A stretch of 64,000 bases of DNA from Cokeromyces recurvatus (GCF_025118155.1 NW_026251387.1:1333501-1397500); one strand, 5' to 3'; counted from the stretch's first letter, positions 48,480-60,845 are shown. A program made the numbers and translations. The notes: generated from the letters alone by a model not told the origin.

Positions 48480-49199
48480 TTAAATTTCTAAAGTAGTTCT
48501 TGCATTCAAGCCGATTGTTTCAATGGCTTGAGAAAATGCTTTACTTTGAATTGGTTTTTGGGAATCTATATTATAGAATGGATTACACACATTAGATACA
48601 TAAGCTGAATGTATTTTATGAAATAACTATTTAATGTGTTGTGTTTATTAGTGTCATTGTTTTATATGTTAAATTAATATTGCATTCAATTCAATTACCG
48701 CTTTCATATCTGCATCACGTATAATTCCATCTGTCACAGAAACAACTACAATCAGTTTCACTCTAGTATTTGTAATATATCCATACCTATGTGGAATAAT
48801 GAATAAACAATCTAATGCTTTTATTTTATGATACGAATTCATTTATTTACACAGCTAAATCCTCCATTGCATATAATAATCCCAAATATAAATCAAGATT
48901 TTTAGACCCATTAGATACTTTATTTTTATTTAATAATCATCATGGTAAGAATCATTTCCTTTTTTTTTCTTTGTTTTTATTTAGTTAGAACATACCTCTC
49001 TCTTCTATAACATCAATTGAAGTATGCGCTATATAATGATATTTAAGATCGGGATGAGAAGTACTAAAGTTCTTGATGAATAAAGGATTATTCTATATAA
49101 AATAGATAGTAAGTTCAAAGTAATTAAAGTTTTATATTTTAAAATGCACTTGTTTACTTGTTTTCCTATGATTGCAATACAGTTAACTTCACTACTCAT
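48480..49199 (-). CDS. TCA17: TRAPP complex subunit Tca17 (TRAPPC2L)
   Basis: Five exons, complement(join(48480..48626,48699..48786,48851..48917,48996..49092,49158..49199)), give 146 aa. Sedlin-like longin fold: CIAIIGKQNNPLFIKNF, KYHYIAHTSIDVIEE, LYLGLLYAMEDLAVYGYITNTRVK, VVVVS...LRD-like IIRDADMKALFHKIHSAY and CNPFYNIDSQKPIQSKAF at the C-terminus. It assists assembly of TRAPPII at the late Golgi. No single exon exceeds 50 codons. Convergent with MPC1 (48 bp between stops). Confidence 0.92.
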
Positions 49200-49477
49200 T
49201 TCCTTTTTTTTTTATTAATATAAAATTGAGGGGAGAAAGAGAGATGGCTAAAAAAGGAAAAAAAAACTTGGTTATTTGAAAACATATTCTGTAGGTACGT
49301 TTTGTATATTACAAGCTTAATAATCACGTGACATCTATGAATTTCAAGCAATCATAGTTCAGTATATCTTTTTTTTTTTTTTTTTACAATTGTTATTTTA
49401 ATTAAATACCCTTTTTTTTTGTTTTTCTAAAAATAAAAATAAAAATAAAGTAAAACAGAAAAAAAAAAGTAGTACTA
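49200..49477. promoter_or_regulatory. TCA17/PPG1 divergent promoter
   Basis: 278 bp between start codons with TCACGTGA at its centre (49323-49330), followed by T tracts. Confidence 0.5.
49323..49330. promoter_or_regulatory. TCACGTGA palindrome (E-box)
   Basis: 124 bp from the TCA17 start and 148 bp from the PPG1 start. Confidence 0.55.
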
Positions 49478-50972
49478 ATGAACATAGATGCTTGCATTGA
49501 ATCTATTAAGCAATGTAAATATTTATCTGAAAATGACATGCGACAATTATGCAATAAGGTATAATCAATAGACATAAATGTGTATAGACACGCAAACCAA
49601 AAAAGAAAAGTAAATCTTTTCTATATTAGCTGAAGGAAATACTTTCAGAAGAATCAACTGTAGTTCCTGTTCATGCACCAGTTACTTTATGTGGAGACAT
49701 TCATGGACAATTTTATGATTTAATTAAAATATTTGAAGTAGGGGGTGATTTGCCAAACACATCTTATATTTTTATGGTATACATATTTTTTTTTTCTAGA
49801 TTAAAATAAAGCTTTAACACACTCATTTTATATGTTTAGGGCGATTTTGTGGATCGTGGTCGGTATTCATTGGAGACACTGACATTACTGTTATTATATA
49901 AAGTCAAGTAAGTTAATTTTTATGCATGCATAAAAAACAAAAAAAAAAGTGGATATTGATTTATATGTTAGATATCCCGATCGTATTACGCTTACCAGAG
50001 GAAATCATGAGAGTCGCAACGTTACTCGAGTGTATGGATTTTATGGCAAGTAAAAGAAATAAGAATAACTTCATATGTATAAAAAAAGACTATAAATCTA
50101 ATAGAATCTATTATTATAAGACGAGTGTTTGGCTAAATATCAAAATACAAAAGTTTGGGAATGGTGTTGTACGATATTTGACTATTTACCTTTAGCAGCA
50201 GTAAAGTATATATGCATGCATGCATACATATAAGAAATTGTTTATAATTGATGTATGTATATATATATTTATATTAAAGGTAATTGATGGCTCAGTGTTT
50301 TGTGTACATGGAGGATTATCGCCAGAATTACCCTCAATTGATTCTATTCGGTATGTATTATTCATTATAAACATACATTGTATAATTATTAACTATTATA
50401 AAATATTAGAACATTATTTCGTATGCAAGAACTACCACAAAGTGGAGGACATTGTGGTAACTATTCATATTCATTCAAGCAAGAAGCATAAATAATGCGG
50501 TTTTTTTTTTTTTTGACTATACATTAGATTTATTATGGTCTGATCCAGAAACACAAGTAGAATCATGGGCAATAAGCCCTAGAGGAGGTGGCTATTTATT
50601 TGGTTCATTACCTACAACCTCAGTAAATAACTTGAGTCTATATATATATATATATTTTACTGTTAATTCCATCTAATATTCAATTTCTATTCTATCTAGT
50701 TTTGTCACAATAACGGGATAAATTTAATTGTTAGAAGTCATCAATTAGTAGATGAAGGCTTTAATTATCCATTTGAAGAAAAGAATTTAGTTACATTATG
50801 GTCAGCGCCTAATTACTGTTATCGATGTGGAAATAAAGCGGCTATCTTAAAAATACCAGAAGAAGATAGACAAATTTTATCCTCTGATTATACAATATTT
50901 TTGGAAAATGAGATTCAAGGTGATCAACAATCTTCAATTACTGGAGGTCCTGGCAGTCAATATTTTTTATAA
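49478..50972 (+). CDS. PPG1: PP2A-like Ser/Thr phosphatase, PPG1 type
   Basis: Nine exons, join(49478..49558,49630..49776,49840..49907,49972..50045,50121..50200,50280..50350,50410..50456,50528..50622,50700..50972), give 311 aa. All PPP metal and catalytic motifs are present: GDIHGQ, GDFVDRG, GNHES, HGGLSPE, RSHQLV and [15 protein letters not shown]. The C-terminus ends YFL, the PP2A-family tail whose Leu is carboxymethylated. The N-terminus ([15 protein letters not shown]) and GFYDECLAKY favour PPG1 over Sit4/PP6; PPG1 acts in Far/STRIPAK-linked dephosphorylation in yeast. One intron is GC-AG (50046-50120). GRY replaces the more usual GYY/GFY after VDR. Confidence 0.93.
50046..50120 (+). other. 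PPG1: GC-AG intron in PPG1
   Basis: Donor GCAAGT, acceptor TTATAAG; required to read GFYDECLAKY. No GT donor nearby keeps the frame. Confidence 0.85.
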
Positions 50973-51375
50973 GCATGTATTATTATAAAATAATAAATAA
51001 CTATTTATTACATCTTTCGTCATAAAGTAAAAAGTGAATAACACTCTTGGTAATAAATATACAAATGAGTAGTATTCTAATATTGCAAGATCTAAGAAGA
51101 ATTACATGATTTCTTCGGGAAAAAACATATATTTAAATGTATATGTATATTCTCCCCTTAAAGGAAATACTATCTATCTGAGTTGGCTTGCAAACAATTT
51201 TTGGTAGCTATTATATACACACAAAATACCTCGAAATAAGCTACAACACATTTGAAGCATTTTTTTTTATCATTTCATACAATAAAGCATTCATAATAAA
51301 ACAAGTTTAATTTTTTTTTATATATATAGCCCTAAGCCATTCACTCAAATAAATAATGTTTGCATTTATTATCAA
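50973..51375. other. Convergent 3' intergenic region
   Basis: AT-rich DNA between the PPG1 and MIC26 stops. No gene seen. Confidence 0.5.
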
Positions 51376-52472
51376 TTAGTTTTCTTTCTTTAATGTTTCT
51401 TCAACTCCAGGCTATTAGATTGTATAGATTGAATTAATAATAGAATGAACTAAATGAATGAAATTACTTGTCATACCTTTGATCTAGTTGAATACATGCT
51501 TTCTACATTCTTTTTTACTTGTTCAAATTTGTCATGATGGTTAGATCCGATTTGTTCTGTATTTTGCCTAATTTGTTGACGCAGTTTGATTGTATTTTCA
51601 TCAACGGCACCACGTAACTGAGCTACAGTGGCGTCGATTTGTTTACGAACATCATTCACTGTTTCATTGACACTTTCATGTGCAGCTTGAAGTGGAGGAT
51701 ATCTTTGTTCTAATCTTTGAAGTTGAAGTGCAATGTTATGAGTTGTCTTGGGGATTAAATAATATGAAGTACCCACAGCCAAAGTGGTAGAAGTCAAAAA
51801 GCGAATAACAATATTTCTATTACGTGCAATAATCGTACCAGCTAATGCTGCTACACCAACATAGAATAGATTTGGAAATAATTCTTCATCTTTATCAATT
51901 GTATTGTTAATATTATTTTTGACATCATTTTCAAAGTCTTCATATTTTTTTATCCAACTATTAACATGATTCTAAATATAACAAATGAGATTACAACATG
52001 TGTAAACCGATCTTTTATTTATTTATATATTTATTTGCTTTACCTTTCCCTCATCTAAAGTTTTATTGGCATATTTTTGTGCGATATAAACCTGCTCTTC
52101 AAGTTTAGTAGGTGATTCAATAATAACAACTTTTGGTTCAGGCTCATCGTAAATACTAAGCTATATTACTTGACATGATTAAAAAAGATTTATTTATGCA
52201 TGCAAACAAAAAAAAAAAACTAGCTATTTTTTTATTTTATTTTTTTGTTTTATTTTTTTTTTTTTTTTGCTTTATTACCTTAGTTTTCTTTTCTTCGGCA
52301 AAAGCAGTAGAAGCAGTAGCAACCCAAGCACTACTTGCAGCTGCAATAGCAAGCTAGTATATATACAGAAAAACAAATGAGTATATATGCACATGGAGAT
52401 TAAAACTGTATACTAATTTGCTTTTAATTTTTAACATTTACTTACACTTCTTTTAATGGCAGGTGAAAACAT
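51376..52472 (-). CDS. MIC26: MICOS subunit Mic26/Mic27 (apolipoprotein O-like)
   Basis: Five exons, complement(join(51376..51411,51477..51971,52044..52160,52279..52353,52446..52472)), give 249 aa. A mitochondrial N-terminus MFSPAIKRS and an Ala-rich segment are followed by YDEPEPKVVIIESPTKLEEQV, a conserved fungal Mic26/27 block. The apoO-like membrane region is LFPNLFYVGVAALAGTIIAR ... STTLAVGTSYYLIPKT, then an amphipathic coiled-coil C-terminus. MICOS shapes crista junctions. The last exon (PGVEETLKKEN) is added by a GTATGA intron; without it the protein ends at 51471 with KV. Confidence 0.88.
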
Positions 52473-52871
52473 GCTTGCTAATTTAAAGGTTAAATAATAA
52501 TAAAAAAGGTGGAGAAATTATAATTTATTATTATTATGAGACCAGTTAAAAGAAGCTTGCTAGATTTGCCCACAACCCTGGAGTGTTACTTCACATCCAA
52601 TAGAAATTGAGTTTTATATTTTGGTGACGTTAAAATCAGACAGCTTCTTAAGCGTATTAAAATTCAGAAAATAGATCAATTAATATAAATGCCCTCGTTG
52701 CTGATTTATAAGAGTACTTTGAAAAAAGAAGTTATTGGATTTTTTGTTTGTCCCCTTCGTAAAGTGCTAACACTTATCCCCTCTTTTTTCTTTTTTTATG
52801 TCTTTTCAATCTAGCACAAGTCTAATAATTTACACTAACTGAGTGAAATGATATATCCTCTCTATATGCTC

Positions 52872-52919
<48 letters not shown>

Positions 52920-53569
52920 CCCTAATTTAGGATATATAGTATGGGTCATATAATAAAGGCTTTGAAGTGTAGAATGGCTAAAATAAAATAAAATCTTCAA
53001 AATTAAAGACTTTGTTAAACGTGCATCATCCAGAATATGTACATTAGCGTTGTTAATTATCTTGATCAAGTTCATATCCCAGAATGTCTAAAGTGATAAA
53101 GCATCTCAGATTGAAGCTATTGAACACCTTTCACATTACTCTTCTCCTTTTTATGACTTTTGTTCATACGTTTAATGGCAGAAAGAGGCTAATAATAGAC
53201 ACCAGTCATAGGTGGATGGGGGGTTCTAGTAGTTATTTTCTATCCTCGTCTGATGTAGAAGAAGTAATAAAGACTGGAGCAGATAAATATAGGTTTGAAG
53301 GATTCCAAGTGTATGTCAGTTTAACTTTAATAGAGTGAAATGGTGTAAACGAATGTACAGTCTTTTGTATATTGTTTGAAATTGAAGCTTGCTGTTGCAC
53401 AACGAGTCAATGCATTGATGCAAATACTGCAGATAACATATAAAAAAAATGTTATTTTTCATTGGTCTAAAAATTCATTTTACTTTAAAATTGTCCGCTG
53501 CTGAACTAGAAATTACATAATCATTTAGTATGTTATTCATGTAAAAAGTTCATTATTATTATTTATTTA

Positions 53570-53600
<31 letters not shown>

Positions 53601-53610
53601 CTCTATCAAT
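52473..53610. other. Divergent intergenic region, ~1.1 kb
   Basis: Contains a 42-nt A run (52876-52917) and a T run at 53569-53597 before the calponin gene. A plus-strand stretch 53095-53210 reads ASQIEAIEHLSHYSSPFYDF then stops; it looks like old coding DNA of unknown origin. No complete gene. Confidence 0.4.
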
Positions 53611-54562
53611 ATGGAAGAAGATACACCATTATATGGAATAGATAAAGGTAATAAGTCATAAAGTTTACATGAATCAAATGTTTAATACAAAATTACAGTA
53701 TAGTTCTTTTAAACTCATTTATTACAATACATCATTTTCCTTTATAGAAATTCAAGCTAAAATTAGCTCAAAATATTCGGTTGAGCGTGAACAAGAAGCT
53801 AGACAATGGATAGAGAATACAATCGATGAAAAGTTTCCTTCAAACGATTTTGCCGAGAGTCTAAAAGATGGAGTCTTATTGTGCAAGTAAATAAATGATC
53901 ACTTTAACATGGCATGTATAGAAAGTTTTATTATTCAATTGTCTCATTTTATATAATAGGTTAATCGAAAAATTAGTGCCAGGTCATGGCAAATACAAGC
54001 AATCTAAAATGCCTTTTGTTCAAGTAAGAATTCCAGTAATGAAAAAAAAAATCTTACTTTTCTTATATACGCTACAAATAGATGGAAAATATTTCTATTT
54101 TTTTAAGAGGTGCTGAAGCTTTAGGTGTTCCAAAACATGACCTTTTTCAAACAATTGATCTGTACGAAAAAAAGAATATGACACAAGTGGTTGATTCTAT
54201 ATTTTCTGTATCTAGATATGCTTATAAGAATGGTACATCACAAACAGTAAGTAATAAGAGAACTGGAAAGTGACAATGCATGCTTATACTATTTTTTTGA
54301 ATATTATGTATAGTATTTGGGCCCAAAATTGGCAGATAAACAGCGACCTGTATTTTCCAAAGAAGCAGCACAGGCAGCAAGTGCAACATATAATACATAT
54401 CAATATGGATATACTGGTGGAGCTAATCAAGTAAGTTAATGGTTTGCTTCATGTTAGCTACTTTAAATAATATATACATATAACTTTATATTATAGTCTG
54501 GTATGAGTTTTGGTAAACGTCGTGATATTGTTGGAAGTGATCCATATGCTCAGTATAAATAA
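53611..54562 (+). CDS. SCP1: Calponin/transgelin actin-bundling protein (Scp1/Stg1 type)
   Basis: Six exons, join(53611..53647,53748..53886,53960..54023,54082..54246,54314..54430,54497..54562), give 195 aa. A single calponin-homology domain about 24-135 (EREQEARQWIENTIDEKFP, FAESLKDGVLLCKLIEKLVPG, MENISIFLRGAEALGVPKHD LFQTIDLYE). The short C-terminal tail with GMSFGKRRDIVG resembles the calponin-like repeat that helps F-actin bundling. Typical length for fungal transgelin (about 200 aa). Cytoplasmic actin patches and rings. Confidence 0.94.
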
Positions 54563-54826
54563 TATTAAGCTTTCTCTTATGGAGTGTTTGCTTTATGCCT
54601 TAACAGTAAGAGAGAATTTTACTTTTGAGTGATTTCTAATAAAATTAGTTCAATGTTACTTGGTCAACCCCTATATTCTATATCATATGTCATATAATAA
54701 ACAAAGTAATATAATAAACATGAAATTCATTCATCAAATATTACAATTAGTTGTACATTACGACACTTTTGTAGTTGGCGGTAAATTTTCTGATTCTTTT
54801 CAAGGTTTGCGCTTGATATGTTTCTC

Positions 54827-54868
<42 letters not shown>

Positions 54869-55936
54869 AGACAAATCTTAAGTATGAAAGGAGCTCATTA
54901 GTAGAGCAGGTGATATCACTGATTTGTAGTAAAAAACTATAACAATAGTATACTATTTTGGAGTTAGTATTATCAAACGCTTAATAATAAGAGGACAACA
55001 TAATATCCTATCCCGTATGATAAAGAGTGTTGATTAATAGACTATCATTTTACACGACAGTCTCAGTAAATATTCCTTCTATTACTCTGATGATTTATTA
55101 TAAGACAATAGAATTTCTTAATGTGTAATGACATTAATTAAAAACCAAGCACTTCATATACCAAACGTGCTTTCTTTTTTTTTATTCTTGATAAAAGTAC
55201 ATCTGTATCTTTTAAATATATACATGTATGTGTATGTATGTATATTGTATAGTGACTTTATATTAGATAGACATTATATTCATACATTAATAAAAATCTT
55301 AAGAATTACTTGGCAAAAAAAAATAACAAAAATAAACTAAAATAACCAAATATGGTAATTCAATGTGTAAAGTGTGATTGTTATGTAATCTGATAAGAAA
55401 TAATCATAGACAGCAAAAGCATTCTTACTGTAGTTTAATATTTCCTTTATCTTATGTAGTTATTATTGTTAATACAGATATTATATCAATTGTTAGTCCT
55501 AATAATTTTATCGTTGTATTACGAAGGATTCTTTAAGTTTATTGATTTCTTCGTATGAATTTAATTTCAGCAAAACATTTTTTTTTTTTTTAGAATTACA
55601 TTTGCTCGATTATTACTAAATCATACTGCATATATTTAGTCGAAAAGGGAAAAGAGAAAGAAGAAGTGTGTCGAGTTCTTCACGTTAGTTAGAAGATTCT
55701 AAAGTTATCATGCTTGTATAATCATAATTTTTTTTTCCAAAAATTAGTAGGAAAAGGTAGGGTTTTTTTTTTTATATGCATATAATTATATAAATGTACA
55801 ATGTCTTTGTTATAAATGATAAGAATTTTTTAAGCTTATTGTTGCTGGCGGAGAAATTTTTAAATAAATATAAATACAATGTGGATTTGAAAGAATTATC
55901 AATCTTCAAAAATCAGCTTATTTTCTATATTTTAAA
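54563..55936. other. Intergenic, ~1.4 kb, no gene seen
   Basis: Holds a 39-nt A run (54828-54866) and AT-rich filler up to the first RTA1-like gene. Confidence 0.5.
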
Positions 55937-56836
55937 ATGCCTCTTATTACACAAAATGAATCAAATACATCACAATTTCCTTTTCATGTGTCTAACCTTC
56001 CTTTGGCAGTGATAAGTTTAGTTGTATTCATTTTTTTTACAATTCTTATAGCTATTCGCGCGTACAGATCAAGATCTCGAAAATTTATTTATATACTGTC
56101 ATTCACTGGTGTAATGGAAGCTGTTGGATATATCTTTAGAATCATGTGTCACAACAATGCAAATATCACAAACTACGCTGTTATGCAATTCTTCTTAATC
56201 GTATCCCCTAATGCCTTGGCGTTAGTCAATTACAGAGCCCTTGGTGAAGTCATTCGATTATCTGATGTAACTCCAAAGCATTTTTATCTTCGACGTAAAT
56301 TTGTTTCCTGGTTCTTTCTTTGTAGTGATTATTTTGCTTTCATTTTACAAGGTTCAGGTGGAGGTATGCAAGCTACAGGTAATGCTGGAATGGCTAATAT
56401 TGGCAAAGCTATAGCTTTAGTGGGTCTTGCAATTCAATTATTCTTTTTTTTCTGTTTTGGCTATATCACAATTTATATTCGTCGCAACCCCAGATACCAA
56501 TATCAAGTAGAAAATCAATCAAATCCTAAAGCAAGATTAACTACTTGTCTTATTATCACACTGCTTTTGCTTTATATTCGTAATATTTACCGTGTTGCTG
56601 AATTCGCTGGTGGTTATGATGGTGTGATTGCTACTACTGAATGGGTATTTTATGTCTTTGATACTCTTGTCGTTTTTCTTTGCTTTGTTGTTTACAATAT
56701 TCTATTTATCGCCAACTATCTTCCAAAACCTGGTTCTGCATTCGATATTACTGTTTCAAAATTGCCTTCCTCTTCATCAAGTTTAGAAATGGATGAAGCT
56801 CGAGGAAATTGCAACAACAAAAATGAAAATTATTAA
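55937..56836 (+). CDS. RTA1-like seven-helix membrane protein, copy 1
   Basis: Single-exon 299-aa ORF. Seven hydrophobic segments with RTA1-family marks: FIYILSFTGVMEAVGYIFRI, VSPNALALVNYRALGEVIRL, DYFAFILQGSGGGMQATG and LYIRNIYRVAEFAGG. RTA1/Rsb1/Rta-like proteins are linked to lipid translocation, sphingoid-base and drug tolerance in yeast; the substrate here is unknown. N-terminal N-x-S/T sites (NES, NTS) fit an extracellular N-terminus. The C-terminal tail is Ser-rich and cytosolic. A paralogue follows 823 bp downstream in the same orientation. Confidence 0.9.
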   Translation: MPLITQNESNTSQFPFHVSNLPLAVISLVVFIFFTILIAIRAYRSRSRKFIYILSFTGVMEAVGYIFRIMCHNNANITNYAVMQFFLIVSPNALALVNYRALGEVIRLSDVTPKHFYLRRKFVSWFFLCSDYFAFILQGSGGGMQATGNAGMANIGKAIALVGLAIQLFFFFCFGYITIYIRRNPRYQYQVENQSNPKARLTTCLIITLLLLYIRNIYRVAEFAGGYDGVIATTEWVFYVFDTLVVFLCFVVYNILFIANYLPKPGSAFDITVSKLPSSSSSLEMDEARGNCNNKNENY

Positions 56837-57658
56837 TTTAAACTTATTTAATCATCAAGAATCTGTATTATGTAAATAAACCACTTTCGTTTGTAATATA
56901 ATGTATATCCATTTTTGTCTTCTTTGACTCTATTTTTTTAATTTCTTTCTCATTGTCTTTTTTTTTCGTTTAACAATGCCGTATGATTGTATGTTAAATA
57001 TATTTATTGTCTTTTATTCAAATAGCAAATATATGATCTACTGTAATCTCATTAATAGCGCTATTTTAGTATAACATGTATTAAATGTATATTAAAATGG
57101 CCATTAGCTGATATTATTCAAAAAAAAAAAAAAAAGGTCTAAACATTAAATTATCTGATTTGTATGGAATACGTATATTTATTATCTGATTATCTATTGT
57201 CTCATATTCAAAGGGATGATACTTCAAGAAATGGGGGGGAGTCGCAGTGTGCTAAAGAAGATAGCGCACCGAAAATAATCCCGAAATCCGTCTATTGCTT
57301 TGTGTTTATTGGTTTTCTTTTTTTCTTTTTTTCAAAAGAAAAAAAAAAGAAAGTAAATTAACATTTGCTTATTTTTAATCAGTTGAATAAATAAATTTTT
57401 GTATGCAGATCAGCTTGAAATGATTATACAGTTAGATTTAATGATCGAGAAAGAAAACTAATAAAATTATCTTTCGGATACATTGATCCCTTATTTAATG
57501 GATAATAGAGTGTCTTTGCAGAATCAACGTGTGTAACATAAGTAAAGCATGTACAACATTGGCTTTTCAAGATATAATAAGACAATTTATCTCTTCTTCT
57601 TCTTCTTTTATATAAATATATATAAATCACACTTTAAAAATCATAACAAGCAATAGAT
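56837..57658. other. Spacer between RTA1-like paralogues
   Basis: AT-rich, with A runs near 57120 and 57342. No gene; presumably the promoter of copy 2. Confidence 0.45.
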
Positions 57659-58561
57659 ATGGGATTAGAAACTATATTAGCAAATAATGGAGAGTCTAAG
57701 GCATTATACTTATTTCATTATATACCGGTTTTAGCTCCAGCAGCAGTTGCTTTAGCGCTATATGGACTAATGACAATCTATTTGACAATTCGAATCTATA
57801 TCTCTAAAAGCCCACGGTTTCTATATATTCTAGCCTTTACTGCCTTAATGGAAACTATAGGATTTGCAATTCGACTCAAATGTCACTTTTTCACAGATCT
57901 TGGAAAGTATGTTGGAATGACTTTGTTTTTATTATTAGCTCCCAATGCATTAGCCTTAGTTAACTATAAGGCAGTGGGTGAAATCATTCGACTATCAAAT
58001 GTTGAAGAAAAGAGATACTATCTTCGACCCAAGTTTGTTACCTGGTTCTTTTTTGGAAGTGATATCTTTTCATTTTGTTTACAAGGCGCTGGTGGTGGTT
58101 TACAGTCAACTGTAGGGTACAATGAAGAAGGCCGAATTGTTACATTAATTGGTCTTGCAGTTCAATTGATTTTCTTTGGCTGTTTTGCAGCTATTACCGT
58201 TTATGTGCATCGCCATTCACGATATAATTATTATGTTGAGAATAGCACAAATCCAAAAAAGAATTTAATTCTTTGTCTATATGTTACTATTGTTTTATTA
58301 TACATTCGATCCATCTATCGTGTTGCTGAATATGCTACTGGATATGGTGGGCCTATTGCTCGCTTAGAATGGGCATTCTATGTGTTTGATACCATTATTA
58401 TTTTTATCAGTTTCATCGTCTATTCTATCTTCTTTATTGGTGATTATCTTCCTAAATATGACTCAATCAATAACAGTCAGCGAGCTTCATCGAAATGCAG
58501 TAGTAGTAGTAGTAGTAGTAGTAGTCAAACAGAAAGAAGTATAGATATCGAAAAAAAATAA
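57659..58561 (+). CDS. RTA1-like seven-helix membrane protein, copy 2
   Basis: Single-exon 300-aa ORF, colinear with copy 1: FLYILAFTALMETIGFAIRL, APNALALVNYKAVGEIIRLS, DIFSFCLQGAGGGLQST and LYIRSIYRVAEYATGYGGP. About half of the residues are identical to copy 1 by eye, so the duplication is old. The C-terminus has a Ser run (AGT/TAG repeat at 58500-58524) and an acidic/basic end. Role as for copy 1: lipid or stress-related membrane protein, inferred from family. Confidence 0.9.
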   Translation: MGLETILANNGESKALYLFHYIPVLAPAAVALALYGLMTIYLTIRIYISKSPRFLYILAFTALMETIGFAIRLKCHFFTDLGKYVGMTLFLLLAPNALALVNYKAVGEIIRLSNVEEKRYYLRPKFVTWFFFGSDIFSFCLQGAGGGLQSTVGYNEEGRIVTLIGLAVQLIFFGCFAAITVYVHRHSRYNYYVENSTNPKKNLILCLYVTIVLLYIRSIYRVAEYATGYGGPIARLEWAFYVFDTIIIFISFIVYSIFFIGDYLPKYDSINNSQRASSKCSSSSSSSSSQTERSIDIEKK

Positions 58562-58754
58562 AAATCTATCGTATTTAATTATGATATTAAATTAAGATGC
58601 ACATTAATATGTATATCAAGCAATAGTATATAAAACAAAATAAAAAAGATGATGTACTATATACAGACAATTGTCCAATAAGTGATAGAAACTCTTTCTT
58701 TTTTTTAAAAAAAAAATGAAAAAACAAATAAAATAAATAAATAAATGTTTACAA
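58562..58754. other. Convergent 3' intergenic region
   Basis: Region between the RTA1-like copy 2 stop and the Rab5-type stop; an A tract near 58708-58716 and AAAT repeats. No gene. Confidence 0.4.
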
Positions 58755-59654
58755 TTAGCAATTACAACGAGCATTATTATTTTTATATCGTTTTTTGATA
58801 TTGCCGTCTTTAACAGTTAAAGGTATTCTGATAGTCTCATTATTGTTCAACTGCAAATAACTGGTAGGAATTCTTTTAGCTACACATAAAATAGATGAAA
58901 AAGAAAATTTTACAAAATATGCAATCTGTATATAAACTCTGTATACCTATTTCAGTAAATATATGATGAATATTCGTACTTAATTTTGCACTTGTTTCCA
59001 TATATAATATATTTAATGCTTTTGCATATGATTCAGCTTCTTCTCTCGATACTTCTCGCAAGTATTCTTGTAAATCGATCTTATTTCCTGTTAATACGAT
59101 AACAATATCTGAGGAAGCCTGATTTTTTAATTCAATAATCCATTCTTTTGCTTTTTCATAAGTATTCTATACATAGATCAACATGACTATCATTGTAGCT
59201 CTGTTCCTGAATAATATTAATAAAAAAACCTACATAGTTTGTTACATCAAATACAACCATTGCTGCTAAAGCATTTCTGTAATACATAGGAGCCAGTGCA
59301 TGAAACCTCTCTTGACCTGCAGTATCCCAAATTACGAATTTAATATCATGTGTTTCAATAGAATAAATTTTTGTTGATAGTTCAGCTATATATATTGCGT
59401 GTAAGTGTATATTTATATAAGAATATGTATATTATAAGATTTACCACCAATAGTTGGATCTCTTTTATTCATGAATGTATTTTCAACGTATCTGGTAACA
59501 ATGCTTGATTTCCCTACAGAAGACTCTCCCTTTTTATTTTATTTTATTATTTTTTTTTTTAATTTTCTGCCAAATTTCATTCCTTTGTATGTAGTTTTAT
59601 ATCTATTTGTCATACCAAAACAACTAATTTGATAGAAGGTATATGATTTGACAT
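58755..59654 (-). CDS. Rab5-type small GTPase
   Basis: Five exons, complement(join(58755..58879,58947..59166,59234..59385,59445..59529,59616..59654)), give 206 aa. GTPase motifs: P-loop [10 protein letters not shown] across intron 1, switch I ...KRDPTIGAELSTK, switch [27 protein letters not shown] and METSAK. The [10 protein letters not shown] switch II is diagnostic of the Rab5/Ypt5/Vps21 group. The C-terminus ends RCNC, a CxC geranylgeranylation signal. It directs early-endosome fusion. The linker between METSAK and CNC is unusually basic. Confidence 0.93.
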
Positions 59655-59935
59655 TTATAAAAGATATATAAAATTAAGAAAAATAAAAATAATAAAATAA
59701 AAAAAAAAAAAAAAGATTAGAAACAGCCTTTCATTATATATTCAGTAGATTTAACTATATTCTTAATTAACAAAGAACAACAATAAACGATATAAGGGAA
59801 AAAAAAAAGGGAAATAATGAGAGACAGACAGAGAGAGAGAGAGAAGATATATCTACTAAGAGGCCTTCAAGTGAAATTCTAACAAGACAAATTACAGACT
59901 TATTTGATATTCTCTTACTTTTTCACTCTCACTCC

Positions 59936-59997
<62 letters not shown>

Positions 59998-60608
59998 AAC
60001 AACTCCTTTTTATCCAAGTCGAGTAAAATAAATTTCGTAGTAATATTTAAAGGCTGCTATGTTGAAAGCATCAAATTACATATATAACAGAGAAAGAGAT
60101 GGTTCTCTTTATAAATCAAAGAAATAAACGTTTTCTTTTTATATAATGGATATTCTTAATCTCGTATTTGTTGTCTTTGTTAGTTCTATTGTTTTAAAAT
60201 AAGTTTTATTCTTTTATTTTGAAGGTTTTTTTTTTAAAAAAAAAAAGAAGAAAAAAATTACCAACAATAAGTATATTCATATAAACCAGTATTTATGTTT
60301 CTTTTATGTTGAACTATTCTTACATTGAATCAAATCATGTATGCTCATAGTATTTTGACCATTTCCAATCAAGCGTTGAGTAAGATGACTTACGTAAAAC
60401 ACACTTTAAGATTCATATGCTTTTTTTTTCTTTTAGTAAAGGAGGCATTTATACAATAACTTTGAGTAACTTTTATATATCAGATTTCTGTGTTCTTTTT
60501 TTATATATCATTAAAGTGATTAATAAGAAAAAGAATGTGGAAATCAATAAGAATAATTGTAAGTTTTCAGTTGTACACAAACAATTAAACACTGAAATTA
60601 ATGTTTTA
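59655..60608. other. Intergenic, no complete gene
   Basis: GA microsatellite (59820-59845), a 58-nt T run (59939-59996) and AT-rich DNA. Weakly coding pieces around 60320-60420 have no recognisable motif. Confidence 0.45.
59939..59996. repeat. T homopolymer, ~58 nt
   Basis: Upstream of the Rab5-type gene. Confidence 0.9.
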
Positions 60609-60845
60609 TGTCAGTGACCAAATGCAAAGATTGTCATTTTTTAAAACGTAGTAAAAAATGTGAATCTTCTTCATCTACTCAAGGTAACCTTTTCCCTTCT
60701 TTTTTTTTTTTTCCTTTTTTTTTTTCCTTTTTTTTATCAAGATGAAAATTTTAGTTATGGCATCTGAGAATGGAACGGTCAATAAAGATACTGTCAAGTT
60801 TAAAGTTGTTTGAATAGGTGTCATTAATTTTATTGTTGAATAGAC

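Noticed and set aside
53095..53210. Possible third Fanzor-like piece (HLSHYSSPFYDF)
   Set aside because: Only a loose resemblance to a mid-region of such proteins; no zinc ribbon or RuvC motif nearby.
60609..60692. CxxC peptide TKCKDCHFLKRSKKC as a Zn2Cys6 transcription factor
   Set aside because: Cysteine spacing does not fit Zn2Cys6 and the frame stops soon after the next intron.
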